64,000 nucleotides of DNA, from assembly GCA_027339205.1 (NCBI GenBank), contig DAHWOV010000001.1, positions 7,365 to 71,364 of the forward strand, written 5' to 3'. The position numbers were made by a program, and so were the translations under genes. Position 1 is the first letter of the stretch. Each line of letters opens with the position of its first letter. The DNA is from JAJYVT01 sp027339205 (GTDB lineage Bacteria > Actinomycetota > Acidimicrobiia > Acidimicrobiales > RAAP-2). The notes under the pieces are model-generated. The model was not told the DNA's origin. It searched no databases and worked only from the letters and a program-made list of their open reading frames with translations. Positions 42,051 to 50,382 of the stretch are shown one piece after another.

Positions 42051-43145
42051 TCAGCGCTCGCCGGAGGCGAAGAACGTGGCCTGGAGGCGCGGCACTGCGG
42101 CCACCACGAGGGCTCCGTCGTGCAGCAGCGTCTCGAACGGCCCCACGAGCCCCGGGTCGAACAGCGACCCCGAGCCGTCCCGGAGCTGCTTGCACGCCTC
42201 TTCGGGCGATAGCGGCGCGCGATAAGGACGGAGCGCGGTGAGCGCCTCGAAGACGTCCACGATCGCGAGGATCCGGCCGTAAAAGGGGATGGAATCTCCG
42301 GCGAGCCCTTCGGGGTAGCCGGACCCGTCCCACCGCTCGTGGTGGGTCGCCACCGCGTCTGCCAGCGTCTGCTGCTCGATGTCGGCCTCACGGATGAGGT
42401 CCGCGCCGAGCCTCGGGTGCTGGCGTATGACCTCCCATTCGCTCGGAGTGAGCGTACCGGGCTTCTGCAGGACCGGCTCGGGCACCGCAATCTTGCCGAC
42501 GTCATGCAAGAGTCCTGCCCAGTACAGCGTGCGTCGCTCCTCCTCGTCGAGCCCGAGGGCGGCGCCGAGGCGGGACGCGTTGACGGCCACGCGCCGAGAG
42601 TGCCCGGCCGTGGTGGGGTCCCGGAGCTCGATCGCCTCGCTGATCAGGTGCAGCGTTCGCTGGTGGGTCGTCCTGATCTGCGTGGCCATCTCGCCGCTTT
42701 GGGAGGCGGCCTCCTGGAGAAGGAAGGTGCGAGCGCCAGCCAGCCAAGCCAGGCCTGCCGAGAGCACGGCGGTCAGCGCCCAGCTCGAGAGGGAAGGGTG
42801 GCTCCCGACGCGCCAGATCGGCGAGGAGGCGACCGCGACGACTGCGCTCGCGACGAGCCCTGCCCGCGCGCCCAGGAGCAGACCGGCACCCACCGCCGGG
42901 ATGATCATGAGCTCGATGAGCGCGGGAACGGCTCCCCCGAAGAGCGTGATCACGGTCCAGGTCGCCACCAACAGGGCGACGCTTCCCGTCACGGCTGCCA
43001 CGTGCCGGCCCGACCTGTCCTTGCGCCCCGTCCGCCTCGCAGCGAGCCATACGTCCCTCCACGTCCAGCCGATCCGGGGCTCGATGCGCGCGGGGGGAAG
43101 ATCGAGCTCGATGACGCTTGCGCGTGTGAGGTCCCCATCCCGCAC
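42051..43145 (-). CDS. Membrane HD-GYP-type c-di-GMP phosphodiesterase
   Basis: 364 residues. About four or five membrane helices (~50-140) form a sensor region. The C-terminal HD-GYP-like domain has LLHDVGKIAVPEPVLQKPG, IRQHPRLGADLI and HHERWDGSGYPEGL with the metal ligands. The family hydrolyses cyclic di-GMP. Together with the GGDEF gene at 31.5 kb, the window encodes both synthesis and breakdown of the messenger. Confidence 0.87.
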   Translation of the reverse strand: MRDGDLTRASVIELDLPPARIEPRIGWTWRDVWLAARRTGRKDRSGRHVAAVTGSVALLVATWTVITLFGGAVPALIELMIIPAVGAGLLLGARAGLVASAVVAVASSPIWRVGSHPSLSSWALTAVLSAGLAWLAGARTFLLQEAASQSGEMATQIRTTHQRTLHLISEAIELRDPTTAGHSRRVAVNASRLGAALGLDEEERRTLYWAGLLHDVGKIAVPEPVLQKPGTLTPSEWEVIRQHPRLGADLIREADIEQQTLADAVATHHERWDGSGYPEGLAGDSIPFYGRILAIVDVFEALTALRPYRAPLSPEEACKQLRDGSGSLFDPGLVGPFETLLHDGALVVAAVPRLQATFFASGER

Positions 43146-43206
43146 TCAAGCGAGGATCGCTCGTAAAGCGAAAGAGTTGTAGAGGCGAAGGTCCCTTCCG
43201 GTCAGC

Positions 43207-43470
43207 TCATGGAGGTGTGGAGACGGACAGGCCGTCCAGGAGGTGTGCCGCCCGGTTGCGGTGGATGCCGAGGAGTGTCGCGACCGCTCGCCAGGTCCAT
43301 CCCTGCGCGCGAAGCTCGCTCACGGCGTCCCTGCGGAGCCGCACGACCTCTGAGCGGCTGGTCTCCAGCGCTCTGAGCACGTCATGCGCCGCCTTCGCTC
43401 GGGCCGCGGCATCCTCGATCATTGCGATCGAGGAGAGCTCGACCCACCCCTGCGCTGCGCGGTGGCGCAT
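43207..43470 (-). CDS. Small helix-turn-helix protein
   Basis: 87 residues. A helical N-terminus (AAARAKAAHDVLRALETSRSEV) is followed by RRDAVSELRAQGWTWRAVATLLGIHRNRAAHLLDG, which reads as a helix-turn-helix of the type that follows a dimerising helix in small actinobacterial regulators. No partner gene identifies a target. The start (ATG 43470) lacks a strong ribosome site; a shorter form is possible. Confidence 0.65.
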   Translation of the reverse strand: MRHRAAQGWVELSSIAMIEDAAARAKAAHDVLRALETSRSEVVRLRRDAVSELRAQGWTWRAVATLLGIHRNRAAHLLDGLSVSTPP

Positions 43471-43660
43471 ACGCCCGCCAGCCTTGTGACATCCGAGATG
43501 AAGTGGTAGGGACCAAGGTCTCCATTCCGTGGTCAGCGTCGAGGCTCAGCGGACGAGCCCTGCCGCACACAATCGATTGCGGTGACCGTTCCGAACGGCT
43601 CGGGAGCAGGCTGAGACGGCTGGCGTTGCGGGCGTCGGCTGCGGGCGTCGGTCGTCCCGG

Positions 43661-44326
43661 TCAGCCGCCGGCGGGATCCGGCGGGCGGTCGGACCGCTCT
43701 CGGAGTGCTCCCCAGTGCCCGTAGTGGAGCCGCATCGTGCCGGCAGGTGGGTGCAGGCGGAGCGATCCAGAGGGCGGGTCGGCGCCGTCGGGGTAGCCGA
43801 GCGCGACGGCGCCGAAGAGCCGCCAGCCGGCCGGGGCCCCGATGGCGCGGAGCACCTCGCCCTCCGCTCTGAAGTTGCCGAGGAAGCACGCGCCGAGCCC
43901 GGCCGACGTGGCCCCGAGGAGGAGCGTCATCACGCCGAACGCCGCGTCGGCGAACCAGTACGGCACGGGCCAGCGGGCGTCGGAGGTCCCGAGCCCGAGG
44001 TCCTGAGAGGAGCGCAGCTTGTCCGGCTCCGCGTAGCGCGCCACGTAGGCCGCGGGGGAGGCGAGGGAGAGCACCACGACCGGTGCGCGCGACAGCCCGG
44101 GCCAGCGGCGGGAGCCGGCGCGCCAGTGCGCAGTGGTCGCGGCAGACCAGTAGCGCGAGGTCTCGGCGCTCCCTTCGAGCACGACCCACGCCGTGCCGCG
44201 CGTGTTGCCTGCGCTGGGCGCTCGCAGCGCGCCCGCAAGCAGTTGGTCGAGCGCGCCGGGGGGAAGGGGTCGCGTCGAGAAGCTGCGGACCATCCGTCGA
44301 GCCCGCGCGGCGTCGCCTACGTCCAT
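43661..44326 (-). CDS. Nitroreductase-family protein
   Basis: 221 residues. ARRMVRSFSTRPLPPGALDQLLAGALRAPSAGNTRGTAWVVL is the FMN-phosphate-binding start of the nitroreductase fold. FADAAFGVMTLLLGATSAGLGACFLGNF and ALGYPDG are also typical. The C-terminal tail is Arg/Pro-rich. Substrate unknown. Divergent from the rhodanese-MoeB gene, with the control region between them. Confidence 0.8.
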   Translation of the reverse strand: MDVGDAARARRMVRSFSTRPLPPGALDQLLAGALRAPSAGNTRGTAWVVLEGSAETSRYWSAATTAHWRAGSRRWPGLSRAPVVVLSLASPAAYVARYAEPDKLRSSQDLGLGTSDARWPVPYWFADAAFGVMTLLLGATSAGLGACFLGNFRAEGEVLRAIGAPAGWRLFGAVALGYPDGADPPSGSLRLHPPAGTMRLHYGHWGALRERSDRPPDPAGG

Positions 44327-44368
44327 GTGCCCAGTCTGGCGGGTTGGACGGGTGGTGTCTCCCAATTG

Positions 44369-44390
44369 TTGACCCCCCTGGTAGGGTATT
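44369..44390. promoter_or_regulatory. CsoR/CstR-like inverted C/G-tract element
   Basis: Between the nitroreductase and rhodanese-MoeB genes, GACCCCCC (44371-44378) and GGTAGGGTAT (44380-44389) form an imperfect inverted repeat. It resembles the ATACCC...GGGTAT operators of CsoR-family copper or persulfide sensors. The match is partial and no CsoR-family gene is in the window. Confidence 0.35.
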
Positions 44391-44395
44391 GCCGC

Positions 44396-45553
44396 ATGAC
44401 GACGCCTCGCGAGCTTCTGGCACAGGCAAAGGCCGCGATCGTCGAGGTCGAGCCCGAAGAGGCCGCCCGCCGGCTCGGGGCCGCCGTCTTCCTCGACGTC
44501 CGTGAGCCCGACGAGTACGAGCAGGGGGCGATCCCCGGGGCGGTCCACCTCCCGCGTGGGAACCTCGAGTTCAGCGTCGAGGGGAGGATCCCCGACAAGG
44601 AGCGCCAGCTCGTCGTCTACTGCGCGGGCGGCACCAGGTCGGCGTTCGCTGCCAAGACGCTCGTGGACCTCGGCTACCGCGACGTCGTCTCGCTGGTGGG
44701 CGGCTTCAACCGCTGGAAGGACGAGGGCCGTGACTGGGGCATTCCCCGGACCCTTACGAGTGACCAGCGGAACCGCTACCATCGCCACCTCCTGCTTCCC
44801 GAGGTGGGGGAGCAGGGCCAGCAGACGCTCCTCGACTCCAAGGTGCTCCTGCTCGGCGCGGGCGGGCTCGGGTCACCGGCCGGCTTGTACCTGGCTGCGG
44901 CGGGCGTCGGGACGATCGGCATCGTCGACATGGACGTGGTCGACGAGTCGAACCTCCAGCGCCAGATCCTGCACAACCTCGACCGCATCGGGGAGCGCAA
45001 GGTCGACTCGGCCAAGAAGACGCTCACGGCGCTCAACCCCGACGTCACGGTCGAGACCTTCGACGTGCGTCTCGGCGCCGACAACGTGCTCGACATCTTC
45101 GACGGGTACGACCTGGTGGTCGACGGCACCGACAATTTCCCGACCCGCTACCTCGTGAACGACGCCTCGCTCTTGAAGCGGATCCCCGTCGTGCACGGCT
45201 CGATCTTCCGATTCGAGGGCCAGGTCACGGTGTTCGACCCCTACAACGGACCGTGCTACCGCTGCCTCATCCCCGAGCCGCCCCCTGCAGAGCTCGCCCC
45301 CTCGTGCGCGGAGGCCGGCGTGCTCGGGGTTCTCCCCGGCATCGTGGGGAGCATCCAGGCGGTGGAAGCCATCAAGATGCTGCTCAGCCTGGGTGACCCG
45401 CTCGTCGGGCGCTTGCTCGCCTACGACGCGCTCGAAGAGACGTTTCGGACGTTCAAGCTGCGACGCGATCCCGAGTGCCCGGCCTGTGGGGAGCACGTGG
45501 GCGAGATCGTCATCGCCGACTACGACGAGCTCTGCATGCCGCACGCCCGCTGA
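44396..45553 (+). CDS. Rhodanese-MoeB/ThiF fusion, rhodanese at the N-terminus
   Basis: 385 residues. Rhodanese domain at ~20-115 with AVFLDVREPDEYEQGAIPGA and the persulfide loop VVYCAGGTRSAF (Cys nucleophile). Then an E1-like adenylyltransferase domain: GAGGLGSPAGLYLAAAG, MDVVDESNLQRQILH, VVDGTDNFPTRYL. Zinc motifs CYRC and CPAC lie near the C-terminus. The family adenylates and thiocarboxylates small sulfur carriers (MoaD, ThiS, CysO). Most MoeBR proteins have the rhodanese at the C-terminus; here it is N-terminal. Confidence 0.88.
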   Translation: MTTPRELLAQAKAAIVEVEPEEAARRLGAAVFLDVREPDEYEQGAIPGAVHLPRGNLEFSVEGRIPDKERQLVVYCAGGTRSAFAAKTLVDLGYRDVVSLVGGFNRWKDEGRDWGIPRTLTSDQRNRYHRHLLLPEVGEQGQQTLLDSKVLLLGAGGLGSPAGLYLAAAGVGTIGIVDMDVVDESNLQRQILHNLDRIGERKVDSAKKTLTALNPDVTVETFDVRLGADNVLDIFDGYDLVVDGTDNFPTRYLVNDASLLKRIPVVHGSIFRFEGQVTVFDPYNGPCYRCLIPEPPPAELAPSCAEAGVLGVLPGIVGSIQAVEAIKMLLSLGDPLVGRLLAYDALEETFRTFKLRRDPECPACGEHVGEIVIADYDELCMPHAR

Positions 45554-45732
45554 CGGGCGGCGAGCGGCCGGGGGCTCCCGGATCAGGCCCGGATCAGCCC
45601 GGAGCAGGCTCGGAGCAGGTGCTTGGAGCCGCGTGGCGGCCCGCTTCGTCCCTGGTCTTCGGGCCTCTTCTTCAGGCTCTCCACACCGAATTTCAACGCG
45701 ATCCCAAGGTTCGCCTGAGACGATTCTTGGTG

Positions 45733-46350
45733 ATGACCCGGTCCCTCAGTGCGCCCGGCGCGCCGGAGACGCCCGGTCGCCGTCGTCTCTGGCTGGTCCG
45801 CCATGGTGAGACGGCCTGGAACGCGTCCGGGCTCGTCCAAGGCCAGCGCGACCCGGGACTGACCTCCAAGGGACGTGCACAGGCGGGACGCTGTGCCCGG
45901 TCGCTCGTCGCCGGGCGCGAGGTCGAAGCGCTGTACTCGAGCGACCTCCGGCGCGCGCTCGAGACGGCAGCGCCTCTTGCTGAGGCGCTGGAGCTCCCCG
46001 TCCGGGTCGAGCCGGGCCTGCGAGAGCGTGCGCTCGGCGACGCGGAGGGCCTCCCGAGCGCGCTGCTCGGCCCGTCGAGCTCGGGTGTCGAGCTCGGACG
46101 CGTGGTCGACGCCGACGCGGCGCCGGAGGGCGGCGAGACGGTACGACAGCTCTACGAACGCGTAGCGCTGTGTGCGACGCGCCTCGTGGCGTCTCACCGA
46201 AAGGACGTCGTGCTCGTCTGCCACGGCGGGGTCGTGCGCGTCCTGCTCGCCTGGATCGACGGCGTGACGCCCGAGGAGATGACCTGGCCCGAGATCGACA
46301 ACGGGGTGCCGATCGTGCGGAGCCTTCCCTCCGCACTGATCGGGGCCTGA
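45733..46350 (+). CDS. Histidine phosphatase (phosphoglycerate-mutase family)
   Basis: 205 residues. RLWLVRHGETAWNASG holds the phospho-accepting His. YSSDLRRALETAAPLAEAL and VLVCHGGVVRVLLAW carry the second catalytic core. Likely a phosphatase rather than a mutase, as in GpmB/CobC-like proteins. ATG 45733 is chosen; GTG 45730 is adjacent. Its stop is 13 bp before the phosphosulfolactate synthase start, making it a candidate for removing the phosphate from phosphosulfolactate (inference). Confidence 0.85.
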   Translation: MTRSLSAPGAPETPGRRRLWLVRHGETAWNASGLVQGQRDPGLTSKGRAQAGRCARSLVAGREVEALYSSDLRRALETAAPLAEALELPVRVEPGLRERALGDAEGLPSALLGPSSSGVELGRVVDADAAPEGGETVRQLYERVALCATRLVASHRKDVVLVCHGGVVRVLLAWIDGVTPEEMTWPEIDNGVPIVRSLPSALIGA

Positions 46351-46363
46351 CCGAGGAGGGAAC

Positions 46364-47161
46364 ATGAACCCGACCACGCTCACGCTTCCACGACGCAGCG
46401 CAAAGCCGCGCGAGGTCGGACTGACGATGGTCGTGGACGGGGGTGTGCCCGTCGGTGCGTTGCGGGACATCACCGCCAGCGCGGGCGAGTACCTCGACTT
46501 CGTGAAGTTCGGCTGGGGGACCGCAGTCGTGACCCGGGAGCTCGGCGAGAAGATCGAGCTGCTCGAAGCCAACGACGTCGACTTCTACTTCGGAGGGACG
46601 CTGTTCGAGAAGTACGTCCTCCAGCGCCGGTTCGACGACTTCCGGAAGCTGTGCCATGAGTGGGGTTGCACGTTCGTGGAGGTGTCCAACGGGACGATCG
46701 AGCTGTCCAACCTCGAAAAGACCGGGTACGTCCGCAAGCTGGCGGACGAGTTCACCGTGATCTCCGAGGTGGGGTTCAAGGACGCCGACCGTTCGGACCG
46801 GCTCAGCCCCCGCCGCTGGATCGAGTTCGTCGAAGACGACCTCGCAGCAGGGGCCCAGCTCGTCACCCTCGAGGCGCGCGAGAGCGGGAGCTCGGGGATC
46901 TGCCACGCGGACGGCCAGCTGCGTGTGGGGCTCATCGAGGAGGTCGTGTGCGAGCTCCCGGTCGGCCGCCTGCTGTTCGAAGCCCCGACCACGGCCCTGC
47001 AGGCACACATGGTGCGCCGCGTCGGCCCGGACGTGAACCTCGGGAACGTCGCGCCCAACGGGCTCCTTGCGCTCGAGACGCTCAGGCTCGGGCTCCGTGC
47101 GGACACCCTGACCGAATTCGAGGGGCCGGGCGAGGGGCCGGGCGAGGGGCTGGAACGGTGA
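46364..47161 (+). CDS. comA: Phosphosulfolactate synthase (ComA family)
   Basis: 265 residues. Adds sulfite to phosphoenolpyruvate, giving (2R)-phospho-3-sulfolactate. Family blocks are all present: TMVVDGGVP, DFVKFGWGTAVV, FYFGGTLFEKYV, FVEVSNGTIELS, VISEVGFKDADRS, VTLEARESGSSGIC, LLFEAPTTALQ, VNLGNVAPNGLLALETLRLGLRADT. The C-terminus has a short in-frame repeat (GPGE twice) encoded by 12-bp direct repeats. ATG 46364 follows GAGGAGGG. It overlaps the VOC gene by GTGA. In archaea this is step one of coenzyme M synthesis; in Bacillus it leads to sulfolactate. Confidence 0.9.
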   Translation: MNPTTLTLPRRSAKPREVGLTMVVDGGVPVGALRDITASAGEYLDFVKFGWGTAVVTRELGEKIELLEANDVDFYFGGTLFEKYVLQRRFDDFRKLCHEWGCTFVEVSNGTIELSNLEKTGYVRKLADEFTVISEVGFKDADRSDRLSPRRWIEFVEDDLAAGAQLVTLEARESGSSGICHADGQLRVGLIEEVVCELPVGRLLFEAPTTALQAHMVRRVGPDVNLGNVAPNGLLALETLRLGLRADTLTEFEGPGEGPGEGLER

Positions 47162-47556
47162 AGGACCACGTGTTCCATCTCGCGATCCCGGTCCTCGACC
47201 TGGAGCTCGCACAGCGGTTCTACGTGACAGGCCTCGGCTGCAAGCTCGCCCGGACGTACCCGGACCGCATCACGCTCGACTTCTTCGGCGACCAGGTGGT
47301 CTGCCACCTGACGGAGCCTGAGCCCAGAGGCGGTCCCCTCTCGTTGTACCCGCGCCACTTCGGGATCACCTTTCGAAAGCGCAAAGATTTCGACCTCCTC
47401 TACCGCCTGGCACAGCTTCGCAAGATCCTCTTCTTTCGCGACGTCTCCACCCGCTTCGAGGGCACCGCCGAGGAGCACCACACCTTCGTGCTGCAGGACC
47501 CCTTCGAGAACCTGATCGAGTTCAAGCACTACCGAGATCCGAGGATGTCCTACTGA
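47158..47556 (+). CDS. VOC-superfamily protein in the comA operon
   Basis: 132 residues. VFHLAIPVLDLELAQRFYVTGLGC is a vicinal-oxygen-chelate strand-helix unit. Candidate metal ligands are His in VFHLAI, His in YPRHFGITF and Glu in ENLIEFKHY. The layout FFGDQVVCHLTEPEP plus YPRHFGITF recalls a glyoxalase-like family I associate with cyanobacteria (from memory). It is not an obvious methylmalonyl-CoA epimerase. GTG 47158 overlaps the comA stop; the following gene starts 1 bp after its own stop. Confidence 0.8.
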   Translation: MKDHVFHLAIPVLDLELAQRFYVTGLGCKLARTYPDRITLDFFGDQVVCHLTEPEPRGGPLSLYPRHFGITFRKRKDFDLLYRLAQLRKILFFRDVSTRFEGTAEEHHTFVLQDPFENLIEFKHYRDPRMSY

Positions 47557-47557
47557 G

Positions 47558-49105
47558 GTGACCTTCGCGGTCCGGTCACTCGAACGCACGCCGATCGCCC
47601 AGCGCGCGGGATTGCCAGACCTCATCTGGCTCCGCTCGCTTACGTCGTCGCGCCAGGTCTACCTCGAGCGGGCCGACGGGGGGCAGCGCGTCACCTATGG
47701 CGAGCTCTGCCGGGTGGCCGCGCGCTGGAGCGCGCTCCTCTTTGACCTCGACGTCCGCCCCGGGGCGACGGTGGGGGTGGCGGTCGCCGAGCCGGTCGAG
47801 TTCGCCGCGGTCTTCCTGGGCGTGCTCGCGTCCGGGCGCACCGCGGCGCCTCTCGACCCCTCCGCCACCGACGCCGAGCTCACCAGCGCGTGCGCACGAA
47901 GCTCCCCTCGAGTTGTGGTCGCAGATCGTCGGGCACCCGAGGGGGTGCGGGCCGAGTGGCTCACGCTTCCTCCCGGTGCTTGCTTCCTCTCGGGCACACC
48001 GTGCGCCGCGCTGCGAACGCCGAGCCAGCATGCCGGTGGCGTCGTCCTCTCGACGTCCGGGACGACGGGCACGGCCAAGGTGATCCGGCTCGGCGAGGCA
48101 CAGCTGCTCCACACCGCCCGAGCGGTCGCCGGGCACCTCGAGCTCTCGTCGCAAGACCGCGGTTTCAACCCGCTGCCGCTCTTCCACATCAACGCGGAGG
48201 TCGTCGGGCTGCTCGCGACGCTCGTCTCCGGCGCGACCCTCGTGCTCGACGACCGATTCCATCGCCGAGGGTTCTGGGAGACCATGGCCCGCCGGCGCGT
48301 GACGTGGATCAATGCCGTGCCGGCGATCCTCGCGAGGCTCGCCGCCCTCGAGGGCACAGAGGACGTCCCCGAGGCAGTCCGGTTCGCCAGATCGGCGTCG
48401 GCGCCACTGCCCGTGCCGGTGCTCGAGCGCTTCGAGAAGACGACGGGGATCCCCATTGTCGAGACCTACGGGATGACCGAGGCTGCCAGTCAGATCACCG
48501 CCAACCCGCTGCACGGACCCCGGAAGTCCGGCTCGGCCGGGGTCGCCGTCGGCACCGAGGTCCGCGTGGTCGCCGGCGAGCGCGAGGTGCTCGGTCCCAA
48601 CGAGGTCGGCCGCGTCGTGATCCGCGGGCCGAGCGTGATCGCCGCGTACGCCTCGCCGGGCTACGAGGACCGCGTCGACCGCGACGGATGGCTCGAGACG
48701 GGCGACCTCGGCTACCTGGACCCCGACGGCTACCTCTTCCTCGTCGGCCGGGCGGACGACGTGATCAACCGGGGGGGCGAGAAGATCTACCCCAAGGAGC
48801 TCGAGGACGTGGTGCTCTCGGAGCCGGACGTGACCTCCGCCGCGGTCGTGGGGTGGGACCACCAGGTCCTCGGCCGGGTCCCGGTCGCCTACCTGGTCGT
48901 CGAGGGAGTCCGCGGGCCGCAGGACGAAGCTCGGGCGGTGCGCGTCGTCACCCGTGTCCACGCCCGGTGCGCGGAGGTGCTCTCACGTGCAAAGCGACCT
49001 GTTGCCTACCACGTCGTCGAACGGATGCCGCAGGGCGCGACGGGCAAGGTGCGCAGGAGCGCGCTGAGCGGTGTGCCTGCTGTCTATTCCCTGCTCGTGC
49101 GGTGA
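47558..49105 (+). CDS. AMP-forming acyl-CoA synthetase-like ligase
   Basis: 515 residues, ANL superfamily. P-loop VLSTSGTTGTAKVIRL, VETYGMTEAASQ, GDLGYLDPDGYLFLVGRADD, INRGGEKIYPKELEDV, and the C-terminal catalytic Lys in PQGATGKVRRSAL. It activates a carboxylic acid as acyl-AMP and then a thioester. Coupled on both sides (1 bp after the VOC gene; GTGA overlap with the acyltransferase), so the acid is presumably part of this pathway. Confidence 0.88.
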   Translation: MTFAVRSLERTPIAQRAGLPDLIWLRSLTSSRQVYLERADGGQRVTYGELCRVAARWSALLFDLDVRPGATVGVAVAEPVEFAAVFLGVLASGRTAAPLDPSATDAELTSACARSSPRVVVADRRAPEGVRAEWLTLPPGACFLSGTPCAALRTPSQHAGGVVLSTSGTTGTAKVIRLGEAQLLHTARAVAGHLELSSQDRGFNPLPLFHINAEVVGLLATLVSGATLVLDDRFHRRGFWETMARRRVTWINAVPAILARLAALEGTEDVPEAVRFARSASAPLPVPVLERFEKTTGIPIVETYGMTEAASQITANPLHGPRKSGSAGVAVGTEVRVVAGEREVLGPNEVGRVVIRGPSVIAAYASPGYEDRVDRDGWLETGDLGYLDPDGYLFLVGRADDVINRGGEKIYPKELEDVVLSEPDVTSAAVVGWDHQVLGRVPVAYLVVEGVRGPQDEARAVRVVTRVHARCAEVLSRAKRPVAYHVVERMPQGATGKVRRSALSGVPAVYSLLVR

Positions 49106-50325
49106 CGACGCGGCGCGCGAAGCCGCGGCTCGACCATGTCGACGCGATGCGCCCGGTCAAGCAGGCCGGGGTGGTGTCGACGCACACGCTCATCTTCTTC
49201 GCGCCGGGGGCGGCCATCTCGGTGGGAGGAGCGCTGATGCTGCTGCACGTCACGCGCGAGGCGTTCCTCTTCATCTCGGCGTGCATGCTCACCTACGGCT
49301 ACTCGGACCTGCAGACCATCGGCTACCGGTACTTCTACCGCCGGCGGTTCGTCTCCGTCGCCGTTCCCTACATGTGCTGGACGTTGGTCTACTTCGCCGT
49401 CTCCCTTCCCGGGTCGGGGCTCGGGCTGTCGAGCGGGCTCCAACACCTGGGATTCCTGCTCGGGACCGGCTACTACCAGCTCTACTACCTCGTGGTCATC
49501 ATGCAGTTCTACTTGCTGTACCCGGCGCTGTTCTGGCTCGTGCGCCGGTTCGCCGGCCATCCCCGCGCCGTCGTGGCCGTCGCGCTCGGCGTCCAGGTCC
49601 TCATGACGAGCCTCATGCACTGGGGGGTCCTTCCGCCGCACATGCGCGGCTACTGGGCCACGAGGGAGATCACGTCCTATCTCTTCTACCTCGTCGCGGG
49701 CATGGTCGTCGCGATGAACCTCGACGCGGTGCACCGCTGGCTCCTTCGCAACGGGTGGCGGGTCCTAGGGGCCACCGTGGTCGCGGCGGTCATCGCCGAG
49801 GCGTGGTACGTTGCGGCGCACGACCACCTCGCCTCGTGGCTCGGTTCGGGCACGGATCCGCTCCAGCCGATCGTGATCCCGTTCAACATCGGTGCGATCG
49901 CCTGCGTCTATCTCTTCGGCGTGTGGCTCGTCCAACCCGGGCGTTCCCGCCGGATCCGGGCGATGGCCATGTCGGGATCGGACAACTCCTACACGGTCTA
50001 CCTTGCGCAGATGCTCTTCGTGTACGCGCTGGCCGATCTCGGGTGGCGCTCGCTCGACCGCGTCGCGCCGTGGCCGCTCGTCGCGGTGGCGGGCGTCGCG
50101 ATCATCTTCCTGTCGTGCGTGCTGATGGGGAGCCTCCTCGCGCGGACTCCCTTCTCGGTGGCGCTCACGGGTCGACGGCGCGAGAGATGGTCGACGTGGC
50201 TGCCACGAGAGTGGCGCAGGATCGACCAGGAGGAGCGACGCGACTCGACCGCGCCGATCGATCCGGATGCTGATCCTTTGAGGTCGTGGGCCGATGCCTC
50301 GCCCGCGGGGGCACGCAGCGTGTGA
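49102..50325 (+). CDS. Membrane acyltransferase (acyltransferase 3 family)
   Basis: 407 residues, about ten transmembrane helices. The start VDAMRPVKQAGVVSTHTLIFF corresponds to the family motif around the catalytic His, and FLFISACMLTYGY follows. YRYFYRRRFVSVAVPYMCW is the conserved Arg-rich loop. The C-terminal ~60 residues are cytosolic and charged. These enzymes O- or N-acylate sugars, lipids or small molecules at the membrane. GTG 49102 overlaps the ligase stop. The gene ends in a short direct repeat. Confidence 0.82.
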   Translation: MTTRRAKPRLDHVDAMRPVKQAGVVSTHTLIFFAPGAAISVGGALMLLHVTREAFLFISACMLTYGYSDLQTIGYRYFYRRRFVSVAVPYMCWTLVYFAVSLPGSGLGLSSGLQHLGFLLGTGYYQLYYLVVIMQFYLLYPALFWLVRRFAGHPRAVVAVALGVQVLMTSLMHWGVLPPHMRGYWATREITSYLFYLVAGMVVAMNLDAVHRWLLRNGWRVLGATVVAAVIAEAWYVAAHDHLASWLGSGTDPLQPIVIPFNIGAIACVYLFGVWLVQPGRSRRIRAMAMSGSDNSYTVYLAQMLFVYALADLGWRSLDRVAPWPLVAVAGVAIIFLSCVLMGSLLARTPFSVALTGRRRERWSTWLPREWRRIDQEERRDSTAPIDPDADPLRSWADASPAGARSV

Positions 50326-50365
50326 GCCCTGGGCGCCTCGCAGTGTGTGAGCCCGGGCGCCTCGC
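50320..50365. repeat. 22-bp tandem duplication at operon end
   Basis: Two copies of a GTGTGAGCCC(T)GGGCGCCTCGC unit (50320-50341 and 50345-50365). The first contains the TGA stop of the acyltransferase gene and the second lies in front of the mutase gene. Confidence 0.8.
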
Positions 50366-50382
50366 CGCCTAGCCTTGTCCAC

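Noticed and set aside
47158..47556. Methylmalonyl-CoA epimerase partner of the mutase
   Set aside because: The VOC protein is translationally coupled to comA and lacks the sequence layout of methylmalonyl-CoA epimerases as I know them.
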